Source: Sphingomonas sp. ATCC 31555 (lineage in GTDB: Bacteria; Pseudomonadota; Alphaproteobacteria; Sphingomonadales; Sphingomonadaceae). Taken from it: a stretch of DNA of 32,170 nt. The notes under the pieces were generated by a model. That model was not told where the DNA came from, ran no database searches, and was given only the letters and a program-made list of their open reading frames with translations. The position numbers and the translations under genes were made by a program. The DNA lies in the NCBI RefSeq assembly GCF_000282895.1, contig NZ_ALBQ01000015.1, positions 1 to 32,170 on the forward strand, given 5' to 3'. The first letter of the stretch is position 1; each line of letters begins with the position of its first letter. Of this stretch, positions 8,067-16,881 are shown piece after piece.

Positions 8067-9956
8067 TCACTGGCAGGCCAGGCATTCGTCGTAATCCGTG
8101 CTTTCGCCCAGATCGAACTTGGGCTTCTCGATCGTGTTGTCAGCCTCGACCCCGCCCGCGAAGCCGGCGCGCTGCACCGACTTGGAGCGCAGATAGTAGA
8201 GCGACTTGATGCCCAGTTCCCAGGCGCGGAAGTGGAGCATCAGCAGGTCCCACTTTTCCACGTCGGCGGGGATGAACAGGTTGAGCGACTGTGCCTGGTC
8301 GATGAACGGCGCGCGATCGCCCGCCAGTTCGAGAATCCAGCGCTGGTCGATCTCGAAGCTGGTCTTGTAGCAATCCTTCTCCTCGGACGTGAGGAAATCG
8401 AGGTGCTGGACCGAGCCGCCCTGTTCGAGAATCGAATTCCACACCGCGTCGGAATTCTTCGACTTTTCCTTGAGCAGCTTCTCCAGATACGGATTGCGCA
8501 CCGAGAAGGAGCCGCTGAGCGTCTTGTGGGTGTAGATGTTCGCCGGGATCGGTTCGATGCAGGCGCTGGTGCCGCCGCAGATGATCGAGATCGACGCGGT
8601 GGGCGCGATCGCCATCTTGCAGCTGAAGCGCTCCATCACGCCCATGTCGGCCGCGTCGGGGCACGGGCCCCGCTCTGCCGCGAGCGTCATCGAGGCTTCG
8701 TTCACCTGGGCGTTGATGTGCTTGAAGATGCGCAGGTTCCAGCTCTTCGCCATCGCGCCTTCGAACGGCAGGCCGCGTGCCTGGAGGAAGGAGTGGAAGC
8801 CCATCACGCCCAGACCGACCGAGCGCTCGCGCTCCGCCGAATAGCGGGCACGGGCCATCTCGTCGGGCGCGCGCTCGATATAATCGGTGAGCACATTGTC
8901 GAGGAAGCGCATCACGTCTTCGATGAAGCGCTTGTCCTTGCTCCACTGATCCCAGGTTTCGAGGTTGAGCGAGGAGAGGCAGCACACCGCCGTGCGATCG
9001 TTGCCGAGATGGTCGCGCCCCGTCGGCAGCGTGATTTCCGAGCAGAGGTTCGACGTCGAAACCTTGAGGCCGAGATCGCGGTGGTGCTTCGGCATGGTCG
9101 AGTTCACGTGATCCGAGAACACGATGTACGGCTCGCCGGTGGCGAGGCGGGTCTCGACCAGCTTCTGGAACAGCGCGCGCGCATCGACCTTGCTGCGGAC
9201 CGAGCCGTCCTTGGGGCTGAGCAGCGCCCATTCGGCGCCGTCGCGCACCGCTTCCATGAAAGCGTCGGGGATCAGCACGCCGTGGTGCAGGTTCAGCGCC
9301 TTGCGGTTGAAGTCGCCCGAGGGCTTGCGGATCTCGAGGAACTCCTCGATCTCGGGGTGCGAGATGTCGAGATAGCAGGCGGCCGAACCGCGGCGCAGCG
9401 AGCCTTGCGAGATCGCCAGCGTCAGCGAATCCATCACGCGGACGAAGGGGATGATGCCGCTGGTCTTGCCGGTGGGCCTCAACGGCTCGCCGATGCCGCG
9501 CACGCTGCCCCAATAGGTGCCGATGCCGCCGCCGCGCGAAGCGAGCCAGACATTCTCGTTCCAGGTCTGGACGATGCCGTCCAGGCTGTCGGGCACCGAA
9601 TTGAGGTAGCAGCTGATCGGCAGGCCGCGGCCCGTGCCGCCGTTCGACAGCACCGGGGTGGCCGGCATGAACCACAGCTTGGAGATATAGTCGTACAGGC
9701 GCTGGGCATGCGCCTGATCGTCGGCATAGGCCGAGGCAACGCGGACGAACAGGTCCTGATAGCTTTCGCCGGGGAGCAGGTAGCGGTCCTTCAGCGTCTC
9801 CTTGCCGAAATCGGTGAGCAGCGCGTCGCGCGCATGATCGACCTCGACCGGATAGGGCTGCGGCGCGATCGCCTTGCTGTCGAGCGCCGTGCTGGCGGGG
9901 GCGGCTTCGATGGTGGCGGTCTCGTTCACGCTGGTCTCACTATCTCTGAATTCCAT
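8067..9956 (-). CDS. nrdA: Ribonucleoside-diphosphate reductase, class Ia alpha subunit
   Basis: The 629-residue catalytic subunit reduces ribonucleoside diphosphates, working with NrdB. Active-site features are visible: C116 in PISCYLNS, the N-x-C-x-E motif (N303, C305, E307), and C325-C326 in AVCCLSSLN. Together these form the redox pair and the thiyl-radical cysteine. The C-terminal shuttle cysteines are C625 and C628 (ECLACQ). The protein is about 130 residues shorter than E. coli NrdA and shows no N-terminal ATP-cone, so dATP overall-activity control of that type is probably absent. The region upstream has a candidate NrdR box. The DUF559 unit lies directly downstream. Confidence 0.95.
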   Translation of the reverse strand: MEFRDSETSVNETATIEAAPASTALDSKAIAPQPYPVEVDHARDALLTDFGKETLKDRYLLPGESYQDLFVRVASAYADDQAHAQRLYDYISKLWFMPATPVLSNGGTGRGLPISCYLNSVPDSLDGIVQTWNENVWLASRGGGIGTYWGSVRGIGEPLRPTGKTSGIIPFVRVMDSLTLAISQGSLRRGSAACYLDISHPEIEEFLEIRKPSGDFNRKALNLHHGVLIPDAFMEAVRDGAEWALLSPKDGSVRSKVDARALFQKLVETRLATGEPYIVFSDHVNSTMPKHHRDLGLKVSTSNLCSEITLPTGRDHLGNDRTAVCCLSSLNLETWDQWSKDKRFIEDVMRFLDNVLTDYIERAPDEMARARYSAERERSVGLGVMGFHSFLQARGLPFEGAMAKSWNLRIFKHINAQVNEASMTLAAERGPCPDAADMGVMERFSCKMAIAPTASISIICGGTSACIEPIPANIYTHKTLSGSFSVRNPYLEKLLKEKSKNSDAVWNSILEQGGSVQHLDFLTSEEKDCYKTSFEIDQRWILELAGDRAPFIDQAQSLNLFIPADVEKWDLLMLHFRAWELGIKSLYYLRSKSVQRAGFAGGVEADNTIEKPKFDLGESTDYDECLACQ

Positions 9957-10145
9957 ACCTCGGACCCCTGTCTTCCTGCATCACGCAACTACCGACTCGG
10001 GGCACCGTAGCGATCCTAGCACCAGCCGGGTTTGCGCGAGAACAAAAAGTGTCCATCGGCCCGGCGCCCGGCACAAGTCTGCCCATGCCGCATTTGGGAA
10101 TGCGGGCGACGGGTTACCAGTGCTTGGGCTTGCCCCTTGGTGCGA

Positions 10146-10161
10146 CCACTACAGATTGTGC
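10146..10161. promoter_or_regulatory. Possible NrdR box upstream of nrdA
   Basis: The 16-mer CCACTACAGATTGTGC matches the NrdR consensus acaCwAtATaTwGtgt at about 12 of 16 positions, including 8 of 10 in the core. NrdR boxes normally occur as pairs about 31-32 bases apart. I see no good partner, which lowers confidence. It is about 190 bases upstream of the nrdA start. Confidence 0.3.
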
Positions 10162-10276
10162 CAATCCGAGTCCGGGCACAAGAGCCCAAATGGTGTTCGA
10201 ATGCAACGACTCATCGCTGAAATGACTCGGCTCGTGGCGCGGGCGCCGCAGCGGAAGGGCCGCGACGCACGGACCT

Positions 10277-10301
10277 CCCTTGCCTTCCGAAAAGGCAAGG
10301 G
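10277..10301 (-). terminator. Strong stem downstream of the AraC-family gene
   Basis: CCCTTGCCTT (10277-10286) and AAGGCAAGGG (10292-10301) form a perfect 10-bp stem with a 5-base loop. It lies about 70 bases beyond the AraC-family stop. It lacks a U-tract on either strand, so it may act as a processing or protective stem rather than an intrinsic terminator. Confidence 0.3.
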
Positions 10302-10372
10302 AACGAAGGTGGAACTGCAAATAAATTTTGGGGGATGAATCGGGGCGGACCACCACCGGTGGTAGACGATCC

Positions 10373-11254
10373 TTATCGCAGCGGCAGATATAGTTCGGTC
10401 ACCGCGGCGTCTTCGGGCACGTCGGGGAAGAAGGTGACGCGGCGGGCGAACAGCGGGAAGTCGCCTGGTTCCTCGCCGCTGGCGGGCAGCCAATCGCGGT
10501 AGAGGAACAGCGCGGCGGGCTCGAGATCGTCGGCCTGGCCGATCACGCGCAGCATCGCGCAGCGGCCGGCGGGGATCAGGCCCGGTTCGATGCCGTGCGC
10601 CGGATCCGCTACCGGATGCGCGGTGCCGGCGCAGAGATCGAGGCGATAGGCCTCCGGCGCGGCGCCGCGCGGATCGCCATGGAAGATATTGTAGGTGGCG
10701 CTCGCCGGCGGCCGCAGCCCGCGCAGCTTGCGCCAGGCGATGAAGCGTCGGAGCGTGTCGCCCAGGCGCGCCGGATCGCCGCGATGCGACAGCAGCGCGA
10801 CGGGGGTGGCGGGAAAGGCGAGGATCGTCACATCTTCGGGGGTGAATCGCGGTGGCATCGTCTGGCTCCTGGCATGGGTGAGCGGCGCGAGGGCCGCATG
10901 CCATGGCTGCCAGTCCGGGGCGGCGCGGAACGCCGACGGCGCCTGGCCGAACCGCTGGCGGAAGGCCCGGGCGAACGCCTCGGGCGCTTCATAGCCGGCG
11001 TCGAGCGCGATGTCGGTCACGGCCTTGTCGGGCCGATAGGCGAGCCGGTACGACGCCCGCTTCATCCGCACGAGCTGGACGTAGCGATGCACCGAAACGC
11101 CGAACAGCGCACTGAACTGGCGGTGGAAATGATGCTTCGAAAACGCCGCTATTCCCGCCAGCGTCTCGAGATCGAGCGCGTCGTCGGCATGCGCGTCGAC
11201 ATGATCGAGCACGCGCTGCATCCGGCCGTGATAGCGTTCGAGCGGCGTCCGCAT
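10373..11254 (-). CDS. AraC-family regulator with GyrI-like ligand-binding domain
   Basis: The 293-residue protein has an N-terminal AraC/XylS DNA-binding domain of two helix-turn-helix units (about residues 5-105): LETLAGIAAFSKHHFHRQFSALFG and VTDIALDAGYEAPEAFARAFRQRFGQAPSAFR. A C-terminal GyrI-like small-molecule-binding domain (about 130-293) ends with the family phrase FPLFARRVTFFPDVPEDAAVTELYLPL. This is the Rob/SbmC-type arrangement, in which drugs or hydrophobic ligands bind the C-terminal part. I chose the ATG at 11254 because GAGG lies 5 bases before it. An ATG four codons earlier (11266) is also possible. The target is unknown, since no efflux gene lies nearby. Confidence 0.92.
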   Translation of the reverse strand: MRTPLERYHGRMQRVLDHVDAHADDALDLETLAGIAAFSKHHFHRQFSALFGVSVHRYVQLVRMKRASYRLAYRPDKAVTDIALDAGYEAPEAFARAFRQRFGQAPSAFRAAPDWQPWHAALAPLTHARSQTMPPRFTPEDVTILAFPATPVALLSHRGDPARLGDTLRRFIAWRKLRGLRPPASATYNIFHGDPRGAAPEAYRLDLCAGTAHPVADPAHGIEPGLIPAGRCAMLRVIGQADDLEPAALFLYRDWLPASGEEPGDFPLFARRVTFFPDVPEDAAVTELYLPLR

Positions 11255-11330
11255 CTTTTCCTCCATGACGCTTCCGCGCTAGCGGCTGCGGTGGCCGGCC
11301 GCCCGACCGATATTGCCGAGCTTCGCCGGA

Positions 11331-12173
11331 TCAGTCGAACCAGCCGGCGTCGCGCAATTGGGGATAGGCCGATCGGCTGACCGGGGCGATCGTGCCGCAA
11401 GGCAAGGTCAGCTCCGCCCGGCCGCTTTTCCGCGCAACCGCGCGCACCGCCTGGCGAGCGACCCACCAGCTGCGATGCGTGCGCGCGCCGTCCACCCCGT
11501 CGAGCTCCGCGACCGCGTCGCCGATCCGCAGCAGGATCAGCGCCGAACCGGCAGCGGTGTGGACGCGCAGATAATGATCCTCTGCCTCGAGCGCGTGGAC
11601 CTCGGCGTAGCGCAGGTGCGGCGGCAGGCGTTCGGTGAGGCGAGGCAGGGAGCGTGCGGCGGGCTCCGGCTCCGGCTCCGCCGCGTTCGGCATGGGGACG
11701 GGCGTCGCGGCGGTCGATTCGCGCGCGGCGACCGGCGGAGCGGGGCGAGTGGCATAGTTGATCGCGGTGATCACGGCAGTGACGGCCAGCACCATCGCGA
11801 ACAGAAAAGCGATCCCTGCCGGGGTGGCGCGGCTCCCCGCGAAAAAGGCGATGGTGGTGCCCAGCACCACCAGGGTGAGCGGGGCCGCGATGAGCAGGCT
11901 GATCGCCGCGCCTTCGCGCCAGGGGTGCGCGGCAAGCCCGCCCCAGCCGCGGATCGCCGTGGTGGCGCCCATGCCGATCAGCGCGCCGGCTTCCATGATG
12001 ATCAGCCAATAGCCGAGCCGCGCCGCCACCCCCAGCATGTCGGTGTCGAACGCGCCGGTCAACGTCATCACCAGCGCCGCGACGGTGGCGATGACGACGC
12101 CGCGCCGCGCGTGATCCGGCACTGCGGGTGCCGTTCGCGCTTCGCGAATGGCGTTTCCCGGCAGCTCGCGCAT
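11331..12173 (-). CDS. Membrane-bound LytTR-family transcription regulator
   Basis: The 280-residue protein has four hydrophobic segments in its first 140 residues (for example VVIATVAALVMTLTGAF, GYWLIIMEAGALIGMG, AAISLLIAAPLTLVVLG and IAFLFAMVLAVTAVITAI). A proline/glutamate-rich linker (about 150-170) follows, then a C-terminal LytTR DNA-binding domain (LRYAEVHALEAEDHYLRVHTAAGSALILLRIGDAV, then RTHRSWWVARQAV). This is a one-component sensor-regulator with no receiver domain. I prefer the ATG at 12173, which has an AGGGGG ribosome site, over the in-frame ATG at 12194. It is divergent from the DUF2141 gene across about 90 bases and may control it. Confidence 0.88.
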   Translation of the reverse strand: MRELPGNAIREARTAPAVPDHARRGVVIATVAALVMTLTGAFDTDMLGVAARLGYWLIIMEAGALIGMGATTAIRGWGGLAAHPWREGAAISLLIAAPLTLVVLGTTIAFFAGSRATPAGIAFLFAMVLAVTAVITAINYATRPAPPVAARESTAATPVPMPNAAEPEPEPAARSLPRLTERLPPHLRYAEVHALEAEDHYLRVHTAAGSALILLRIGDAVAELDGVDGARTHRSWWVARQAVRAVARKSGRAELTLPCGTIAPVSRSAYPQLRDAGWFD

Positions 12174-12263
12174 TGTTTCCCCCTGATGACGCATCTCGTG
12201 GTGACGCGCCTATCCTAGCCGGATCATCTGGCGCCAGTCGAACCCGGAATGGAGATGCCGCAG

Positions 12264-12686
12264 ATGTTCAGGATCCTTTTCGCCGCCGCCCTGGCCGCCG
12301 CGCAGCCGCTTCCCGCGCTCGCCGGCCTGCAGGGCGCGACGCTCACCATCGAGCTGCAGGTGAAAACGCATCAGGGCCGCGTGATGATCGCGATCTATGA
12401 CGAGGCCGGGTGGCAAGGGGGCAAGCCGGTGCGCGTCGCGATGGCCGACGCCGCGCCGGCGCGCGTGGCGGCGGAGATCGCCGGACTGGCGCCCGGGCGC
12501 TACGCGGTGAAGCTGTTCCAGGATCTGGACGGCGACGGGCGGATGGGCAGCAACCCGTTCGGTATGCCGACCGAGCCTTTCGGCTTCTCCCGCGACGCGA
12601 TGGGCGCGGCCGGCCAACCCGCCTGGGCCGACGCCGCCTTCGAGGTGACCGCCGCTGGCGCCACCCAGACGATCACGCTGCGCTGA
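12264..12686 (+). CDS. Secreted DUF2141 domain protein
   Basis: The 140-residue protein starts with a Sec signal peptide (MFRILFAAALAAAQPLPALA). A DUF2141 domain follows, with the typical motifs VMIAIYDEAGW, GLAPGRYAVKLFQDLDGDGRM, NPFGMPTEPFGFS and a closing beta-strand. The acidic DLDGDG loop could bind calcium. The start is set by GGAG 9 bases before ATG 12264. Earlier in-frame ATGs lack good spacing. It ends 16 bases before the carotenoid oxygenase gene, so the two probably form an operon of exported proteins. Its molecular role is not known. Confidence 0.88.
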   Translation: MFRILFAAALAAAQPLPALAGLQGATLTIELQVKTHQGRVMIAIYDEAGWQGGKPVRVAMADAAPARVAAEIAGLAPGRYAVKLFQDLDGDGRMGSNPFGMPTEPFGFSRDAMGAAGQPAWADAAFEVTAAGATQTITLR

Positions 12687-12702
12687 GCCGGGGAGGACCG
12701 AG

Positions 12703-14157
12703 ATGGACATGCACCGCCGCGCCTTTCTGGGCAGCGCCATCACCGCCGGCGCCGCTGCGCTGCTTTCGCCCGAGCGCGCCTTCGCCGCGATGCTCCCGGC
12801 CGACTGGACGCTGGGCGTCGCCGATGTGGAGGCCGATCTCGCTCCCCGCGCGATGCGGCGCCTCCATGGCCGGGCGCCCGCGGCTCTGCGCGGCGTGCTG
12901 TACCGCAACGGCCCCGCTAAGTTCCGGCGCGGCGATACCGCGGCCACCCATTGGTTCGACGGTGACGGCATGGTGCGTCGCTTCGCGATCGGCGACGGCG
13001 AGGCACGACTGGCCGCCCGCTTCGTCGATACCGAAAAGCGGCGGCAGGAAGCCAAGGCCGGCCGCATGCTGATGCCGGGCTTCGGGACGCCGGGGCGCGA
13101 GGGCGCAATCCTGACCGGGCCGGACAGCGCCAATGCCGCCAACACCAGCGTGATGATGGCGGGCGGCGAGCTGTGGGCGCTATGGGAAGGCGGATCGGCC
13201 TATCGGCTGGACCCTGACACGCTGGCAACGATCGGCCCGAAAACGCTGCGGCCGGACCTGGCGCAGATGCCGTTCCTCGCCCATCCGCGCATCGAGCAGG
13301 ACGGCACCGTGTGGAACCTTGGGCTGGCCGGCGAGCGGGCGATGCTGTGGAAGTTGCGGCCCGACGGCACGCTGGCGGGCGCGACGCCGCTGCGCCTGCC
13401 GCGCGCCAGCTATATCCACGATTTCACGGCCACCGCCCGGCACCTGGTGATCGTATTGCAACCCTGGGTCCAGGGTCCTGGCCGCCCGCCTTATCTGAAC
13501 CTGCTGCAATGGCAGCCGGATGCCGGCACGCAGGTGCTGGTGGTGGAAAAGGATGATCCCGCCCGCACCCGCCTGTTCGAGTTGCCGGCGTTCAGCTTCT
13601 TCCACCTGGGCGACGCCTGGGAGGAACGCGACGGCACGATCCGCTTCGACGGGTGCTTTTCCGATACTCCGGCATTCGGCGTGGCGGAGGCACGCGACCT
13701 GCTGCTCGGCAGGACGCAGCCGATGCCGAGCCCCGAACTAACGATGGTGGCGCTGCATCCCGATGGCCGCGGCACGCTGATGCGCAGCGGCGCGGTGGGC
13801 GAGTTTCCGCAGAACGATCGCCGCGTGGCCGGGCAGCGGCGGCGCTTCACCAGCTATTCGGGGCTGTACGGCAAGGGGCGGCCGTTCGCACAGGGCGTGG
13901 GCATCGTCGATTGGGAGAAAGGCGGCACGCGCGGCTATCGCTTCGGCGCGGACCAGCTGGTGGAGGAATTCCTGTTCGTGCCGCGCGGCAGCGGCGAGGG
14001 CGACGGCTGGCTCGTCGGCACGACGCTCAACCTGGCCGCCCGCGCGACCGAGTTGCACGTGCTCGACACCCGTAGCCTGGAAGCGGGTCCGGTAGCGAGC
14101 TGGCGCGCCGATGCTGCGCTACCTGTCGGCTTTCATGGCACTTTCCGCCAGGGCTGA
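12703..14157 (+). CDS. Carotenoid oxygenase (RPE65/CCD family), Tat-exported
   Basis: The 484-residue protein is a seven-bladed propeller iron(II) dioxygenase of the family that cleaves carotenoids, apocarotenoids or stilbenes. All four iron-binding histidines are in order: H194 (LAHPRI), H239 (YIHDF), H301 (FFHLGD) and H478 (GFHGTF). The N-terminus HRRAFLGSAITAGAAALL looks like a Tat signal, with two arginines and a hydrophobic stretch, so the enzyme probably acts in the periplasm. A GGGGAGG ribosome site lies just upstream. It probably shares a transcript with the DUF2141 gene. The substrate cannot be read from the sequence. Lignostilbene-type substrates are possible in sphingomonads. Confidence 0.93.
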   Translation: MDMHRRAFLGSAITAGAAALLSPERAFAAMLPADWTLGVADVEADLAPRAMRRLHGRAPAALRGVLYRNGPAKFRRGDTAATHWFDGDGMVRRFAIGDGEARLAARFVDTEKRRQEAKAGRMLMPGFGTPGREGAILTGPDSANAANTSVMMAGGELWALWEGGSAYRLDPDTLATIGPKTLRPDLAQMPFLAHPRIEQDGTVWNLGLAGERAMLWKLRPDGTLAGATPLRLPRASYIHDFTATARHLVIVLQPWVQGPGRPPYLNLLQWQPDAGTQVLVVEKDDPARTRLFELPAFSFFHLGDAWEERDGTIRFDGCFSDTPAFGVAEARDLLLGRTQPMPSPELTMVALHPDGRGTLMRSGAVGEFPQNDRRVAGQRRRFTSYSGLYGKGRPFAQGVGIVDWEKGGTRGYRFGADQLVEEFLFVPRGSGEGDGWLVGTTLNLAARATELHVLDTRSLEAGPVASWRADAALPVGFHGTFRQG

Positions 14158-14196
14158 TGCCCGCTAGGCTCCGCCCCGAACATGGGGGGACGCGAG

Positions 14197-15768
14197 ATGA
14201 GACGCTTTGGTGTGGCGATGCTAGCGCTGGCGGCGGCCAGCCCTGCGGTGGCGCAGATCCGGGTGGAGGAAGTGCCGGCGACGCGGATCTCCGCCGATCT
14301 CGCCGCCGGCCGCACCAGCAGCGCGGCAGTGACGGCGGCCTATCTGGCGCGAATCGCGGCGATCGATGCCAAAGGCCCGACGCTGCGTTCGGTGATCGCG
14401 GTGAGCCCCGATGCGCTCGCCCAGGCGCGCGCCAGCGATGCGCGGCGCAAGGCGGGCAAGGTGCTGGGGCCGCTGGACGGCGTGCCGGTGCTGATCAAGG
14501 ACAATATCGAAACCAAGGAACTGCCGACCACCGCCGGCAGCCTGGCCCTGAAGGACAACCGCACCGGCCGCGATGCGCCGGTGGTGGCGCAGCTCCGCGC
14601 GGCCGGCGCAGTGATACTGGGCAAGACCAACCTGAGCGAGTGGGCGAACATCCGCTCCGATCGGTCGATGAGCGGGTGGAGCGCGGTCGGCGGGCTGGTG
14701 CGCAATCCCTATGCGCTCGATCGCACCTCATGCGGCTCGTCGAGCGGATCGGGCGCGGCGGCGGCGGCGAGCCTGGCGGCAGTGGCGGTGGGGACCGAGA
14801 CCGACGGATCGGTGGTCTGCCCCTCCGCGATGAACGGGCTGGTGGGGCTGAAGCCGACGCTGGGGCTGGTGAGCCGCACCCATGTCGTGCCGATCAGCCA
14901 CAGCCAGGATACGCCGGGGCCGATGGGCCGCAGCGTGGCGGACGTTGCGCTGCTGTTCTCCGCGATGGTGGGCGAGGATCCCGCCGATCCTGCGACCAAG
15001 GGGGCGAACGCCTATCGCAAGGACTATGCGGCGGGGCTTCGTGCCGATGCGCTGCAGGGCATGCGCATCGGATATTGGCGGCCGGACATGGCCGCGGACC
15101 TGGCCGCGCGATTCGATCAGGCGCTGGCCGCGCTGCGGGCGGCGGGGGCGACGCTGGTCGAAGTGAAAATGCCGAAGCTCGATGGTATCGGCGAGGCGGA
15201 GCAGCTGGTGCTGTTCACCGAGCTGAAGGCCGACCTCGCCGCCTATCTGGCGACGACGCCCGCGGCGGTGAAGGTGCGGACGCTGGCGGACGTGATCGCA
15301 TTCAACCAGGCCCACGCCGCCGCCGAAATGCCGTTCTTCGGGCAGGAGACCTTCCTGAAGGCGCAAGCGACCAAGGGGCTGGACGATCCGGCCTACAGGA
15401 CGGCGCGGGCGACATCGCAGCGGCTGGCCGGGCCGGAGGGAATCGATGCGATGCTGAAAGCGGCGGGGGCGGAGATCCTTGTCACGCCCACCTATGGCAC
15501 GCCGTGGCTGAGCGATCCCGCGCATGGCGACCAGTTCGTCGGCCCTTCGGCCAGCGAACTGCCGGCGGTTTCGGGCTATCCGCACCTGACCGTGCCGATG
15601 GGGCTGGTGAACGGGCTGCCCGCCGGTCTGTCGTTCCTCGGCACGGCGCATAGCGACGGCCTACTGCTGCGTGCCGGCCATGCCTATGAGCAGGCGAGCA
15701 AGGCGCGGGTGGCGCCGGCCTATCGCGCGACGATCCCCGCCAACCTGGGGCCGCGATCGCTGGAGTGA
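14197..15768 (+). CDS. Secreted amidase, amidase-signature family
   Basis: The 523-residue protein begins with a signal peptide (MRRFGVAMLALAAASPAVAQ). The amidase-signature Ser-Ser-Lys triad is visible: Lys about 101 (VPVLIKDNIE), the cis-serine near 181 in TSCGSSSGSGAAAAA, and the nucleophile Ser about 205 in GTETDGSVVCPS. The usual GGSSGGS has become GSSSGSG. The family hydrolyses amides; the substrate is unknown. It is clearly not GatA, because of the signal peptide and the lack of a GatCAB context. I start at ATG 14197 with GGGGGGA upstream; an ATG five codons earlier is in frame. It follows the carotenoid oxygenase by about 40 bases and may join that operon. Confidence 0.92.
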   Translation: MRRFGVAMLALAAASPAVAQIRVEEVPATRISADLAAGRTSSAAVTAAYLARIAAIDAKGPTLRSVIAVSPDALAQARASDARRKAGKVLGPLDGVPVLIKDNIETKELPTTAGSLALKDNRTGRDAPVVAQLRAAGAVILGKTNLSEWANIRSDRSMSGWSAVGGLVRNPYALDRTSCGSSSGSGAAAAASLAAVAVGTETDGSVVCPSAMNGLVGLKPTLGLVSRTHVVPISHSQDTPGPMGRSVADVALLFSAMVGEDPADPATKGANAYRKDYAAGLRADALQGMRIGYWRPDMAADLAARFDQALAALRAAGATLVEVKMPKLDGIGEAEQLVLFTELKADLAAYLATTPAAVKVRTLADVIAFNQAHAAAEMPFFGQETFLKAQATKGLDDPAYRTARATSQRLAGPEGIDAMLKAAGAEILVTPTYGTPWLSDPAHGDQFVGPSASELPAVSGYPHLTVPMGLVNGLPAGLSFLGTAHSDGLLLRAGHAYEQASKARVAPAYRATIPANLGPRSLE

Positions 15769-15777
15769 GGCGGCGGC

Positions 15778-16233
15778 TCAGCGATCGAGTTCGAGCAGCT
15801 CTTCGCGGACATGGATCGCGCGCAGCGACATGCGGACCTCGACCAGGAAATAGATCAGGCCCGAGATCAGCAGCAGCATCGAGATGATGAACGCCACCGC
15901 GACCCAAATGCCGACGTGCAGATTGGCCAGCCGCGAGACGAACATCAGCGCCACAACCAGGCAGATCGCCAGCGCGCTGGCGGTGCACAGGAAGATCGCG
16001 TTGTTGATCACCGAAATGCGGCGATCGATGATTCGCAGTTCCCAGACGTGGCGCTCATGCTCCGGGCCGCTGGAGCGGGGGTGGAGTTCCTCGATCGACC
16101 GGGCTCGATCGACGATGCGGGCAAGCCGCCCGACCATGGTGTTGAGAAAGGCGCCGATACCGGCGAGCAGAAACACCGGCGCGATCGCGGCCTGGATCGT
16201 TTCCGATACGGTGGAGAGATAGGGGCCTTCCAT
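15778..16233 (-). CDS. DUF2721 membrane protein
   Basis: The 151-residue protein matches the DUF2721 pattern. It has an N-terminal hydrophobic helix (IQAAIAPVFLLAGIGAFLNTM), a basic amphipathic region with RLARIVDRARSIEEL, then two strong membrane helices (AIFLCTASALAICLVVALMFV and IWVAVAFIISMLLLISGLIYFLVEV). The C-terminus is acidic and basic (REELLELDR). An AAGG ribosome site precedes the ATG. It lies 54 bases after the Nudix gene and is probably co-transcribed with trmB and Nudix. Function unknown. It converges with the amidase gene, the two stops being 9 bases apart. Confidence 0.85.
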   Translation of the reverse strand: MEGPYLSTVSETIQAAIAPVFLLAGIGAFLNTMVGRLARIVDRARSIEELHPRSSGPEHERHVWELRIIDRRISVINNAIFLCTASALAICLVVALMFVSRLANLHVGIWVAVAFIISMLLLISGLIYFLVEVRMSLRAIHVREELLELDR

Positions 16234-16287
16234 GCCGCTACCTTATGGGGGCGGCGATGCGGCCCGCGCAAGCACGAAGCCGCGCGG

Positions 16288-16881
16288 TCAGGCGGCGGGT
16301 GGCCATGTCCCCGCGGCGAGCCGCTCGCGCAGGGCGAGGACCAGCAGCGCCGTCTTCATGTCCGCCAGCGCCGCCATGCCCATGTCCCACAGCCTGTCGA
16401 GCGGAAGTTCGATCACTTCGATATCCTCGTGATCGTCGGCAAGGCCGCCGCCCGCGGTGATCCGGTCGGCCGCCGTATAGGGCGCGAGATATAGCGTCAG
16501 CATCTCGGTGGAGACGGCGGGCATGGCATGGAAGTCGCCGACCAGCGTGAGCGCGCCCAGGCGCAGGCCGGCTTCCTCCATCGCTTCGCGGCGGGCGGTT
16601 CCCAGCGCATCCTCGCCCGAATCGATGCGGCCGGCCAGCACCTCGAACACCGGCTCCGCGCGCCCGCGGAACAGCAGCGGCGGCCGCGACTGGCGGACGA
16701 GCACGACCGTGCCGCGTTCGGCATCATAGGGCAGCACGGCGACCGCATCGCCATGATCCTCGATCTGGCGCGTGATGCGGCTGCCGTCGGGCGTGACCAG
16801 CGTGGCCAGCAGCATCCGGCCCCAGCCCTGATACACGGTCTCTACCGACTCGATGCGGTGCCCTTCGTCAGATGCGGACAT
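16288..16881 (-). CDS. Nudix hydrolase, ADP-ribose pyrophosphatase-like
   Basis: The 197-residue protein carries a complete Nudix box, G-x5-E-x7-R-E-x-x-E-E-x-G, at GRIDSGEDALGTARREAMEE followed by AGL. Upstream LVRQSRPPLLFRG and downstream AVSTEMLTLYLAPYT resemble ADP-sugar/ADP-ribose pyrophosphatases. This suggests hydrolysis of a nucleoside diphosphate linked to X, with magnesium. I start at ATG 16881 (MSASDEGHRIESV). It overlaps the end of trmB by 14 bases, consistent with translational coupling. A longer upstream reading inside trmB looks artificial. Confidence 0.9.
   Translation of the reverse strand: MSASDEGHRIESVETVYQGWGRMLLATLVTPDGSRITRQIEDHGDAVAVLPYDAERGTVVLVRQSRPPLLFRGRAEPVFEVLAGRIDSGEDALGTARREAMEEAGLRLGALTLVGDFHAMPAVSTEMLTLYLAPYTAADRITAGGGLADDHEDIEVIELPLDRLWDMGMAALADMKTALLVLALRERLAAGTWPPAA

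Larger units (their letters stand above)
9957..10372. other. Gene-free region upstream of nrdA
   Basis: About 416 bases contain no convincing gene. The region holds a perfect 7-bp hairpin, CCGCATT-TGGG-AATGCGG (10088-10105), a possible NrdR box (10146-10161), and a perfect 10-bp stem (10277-10301). It must carry the nrdA promoter on its left side, reading leftward. I could not pick a clear -35/-10 pair. Confidence 0.6.

Noticed and set aside
9957..10372. Cobalamin riboswitch ahead of nrdA
   Set aside because: The B12-box signature and the associated core motifs are not visible in this region.
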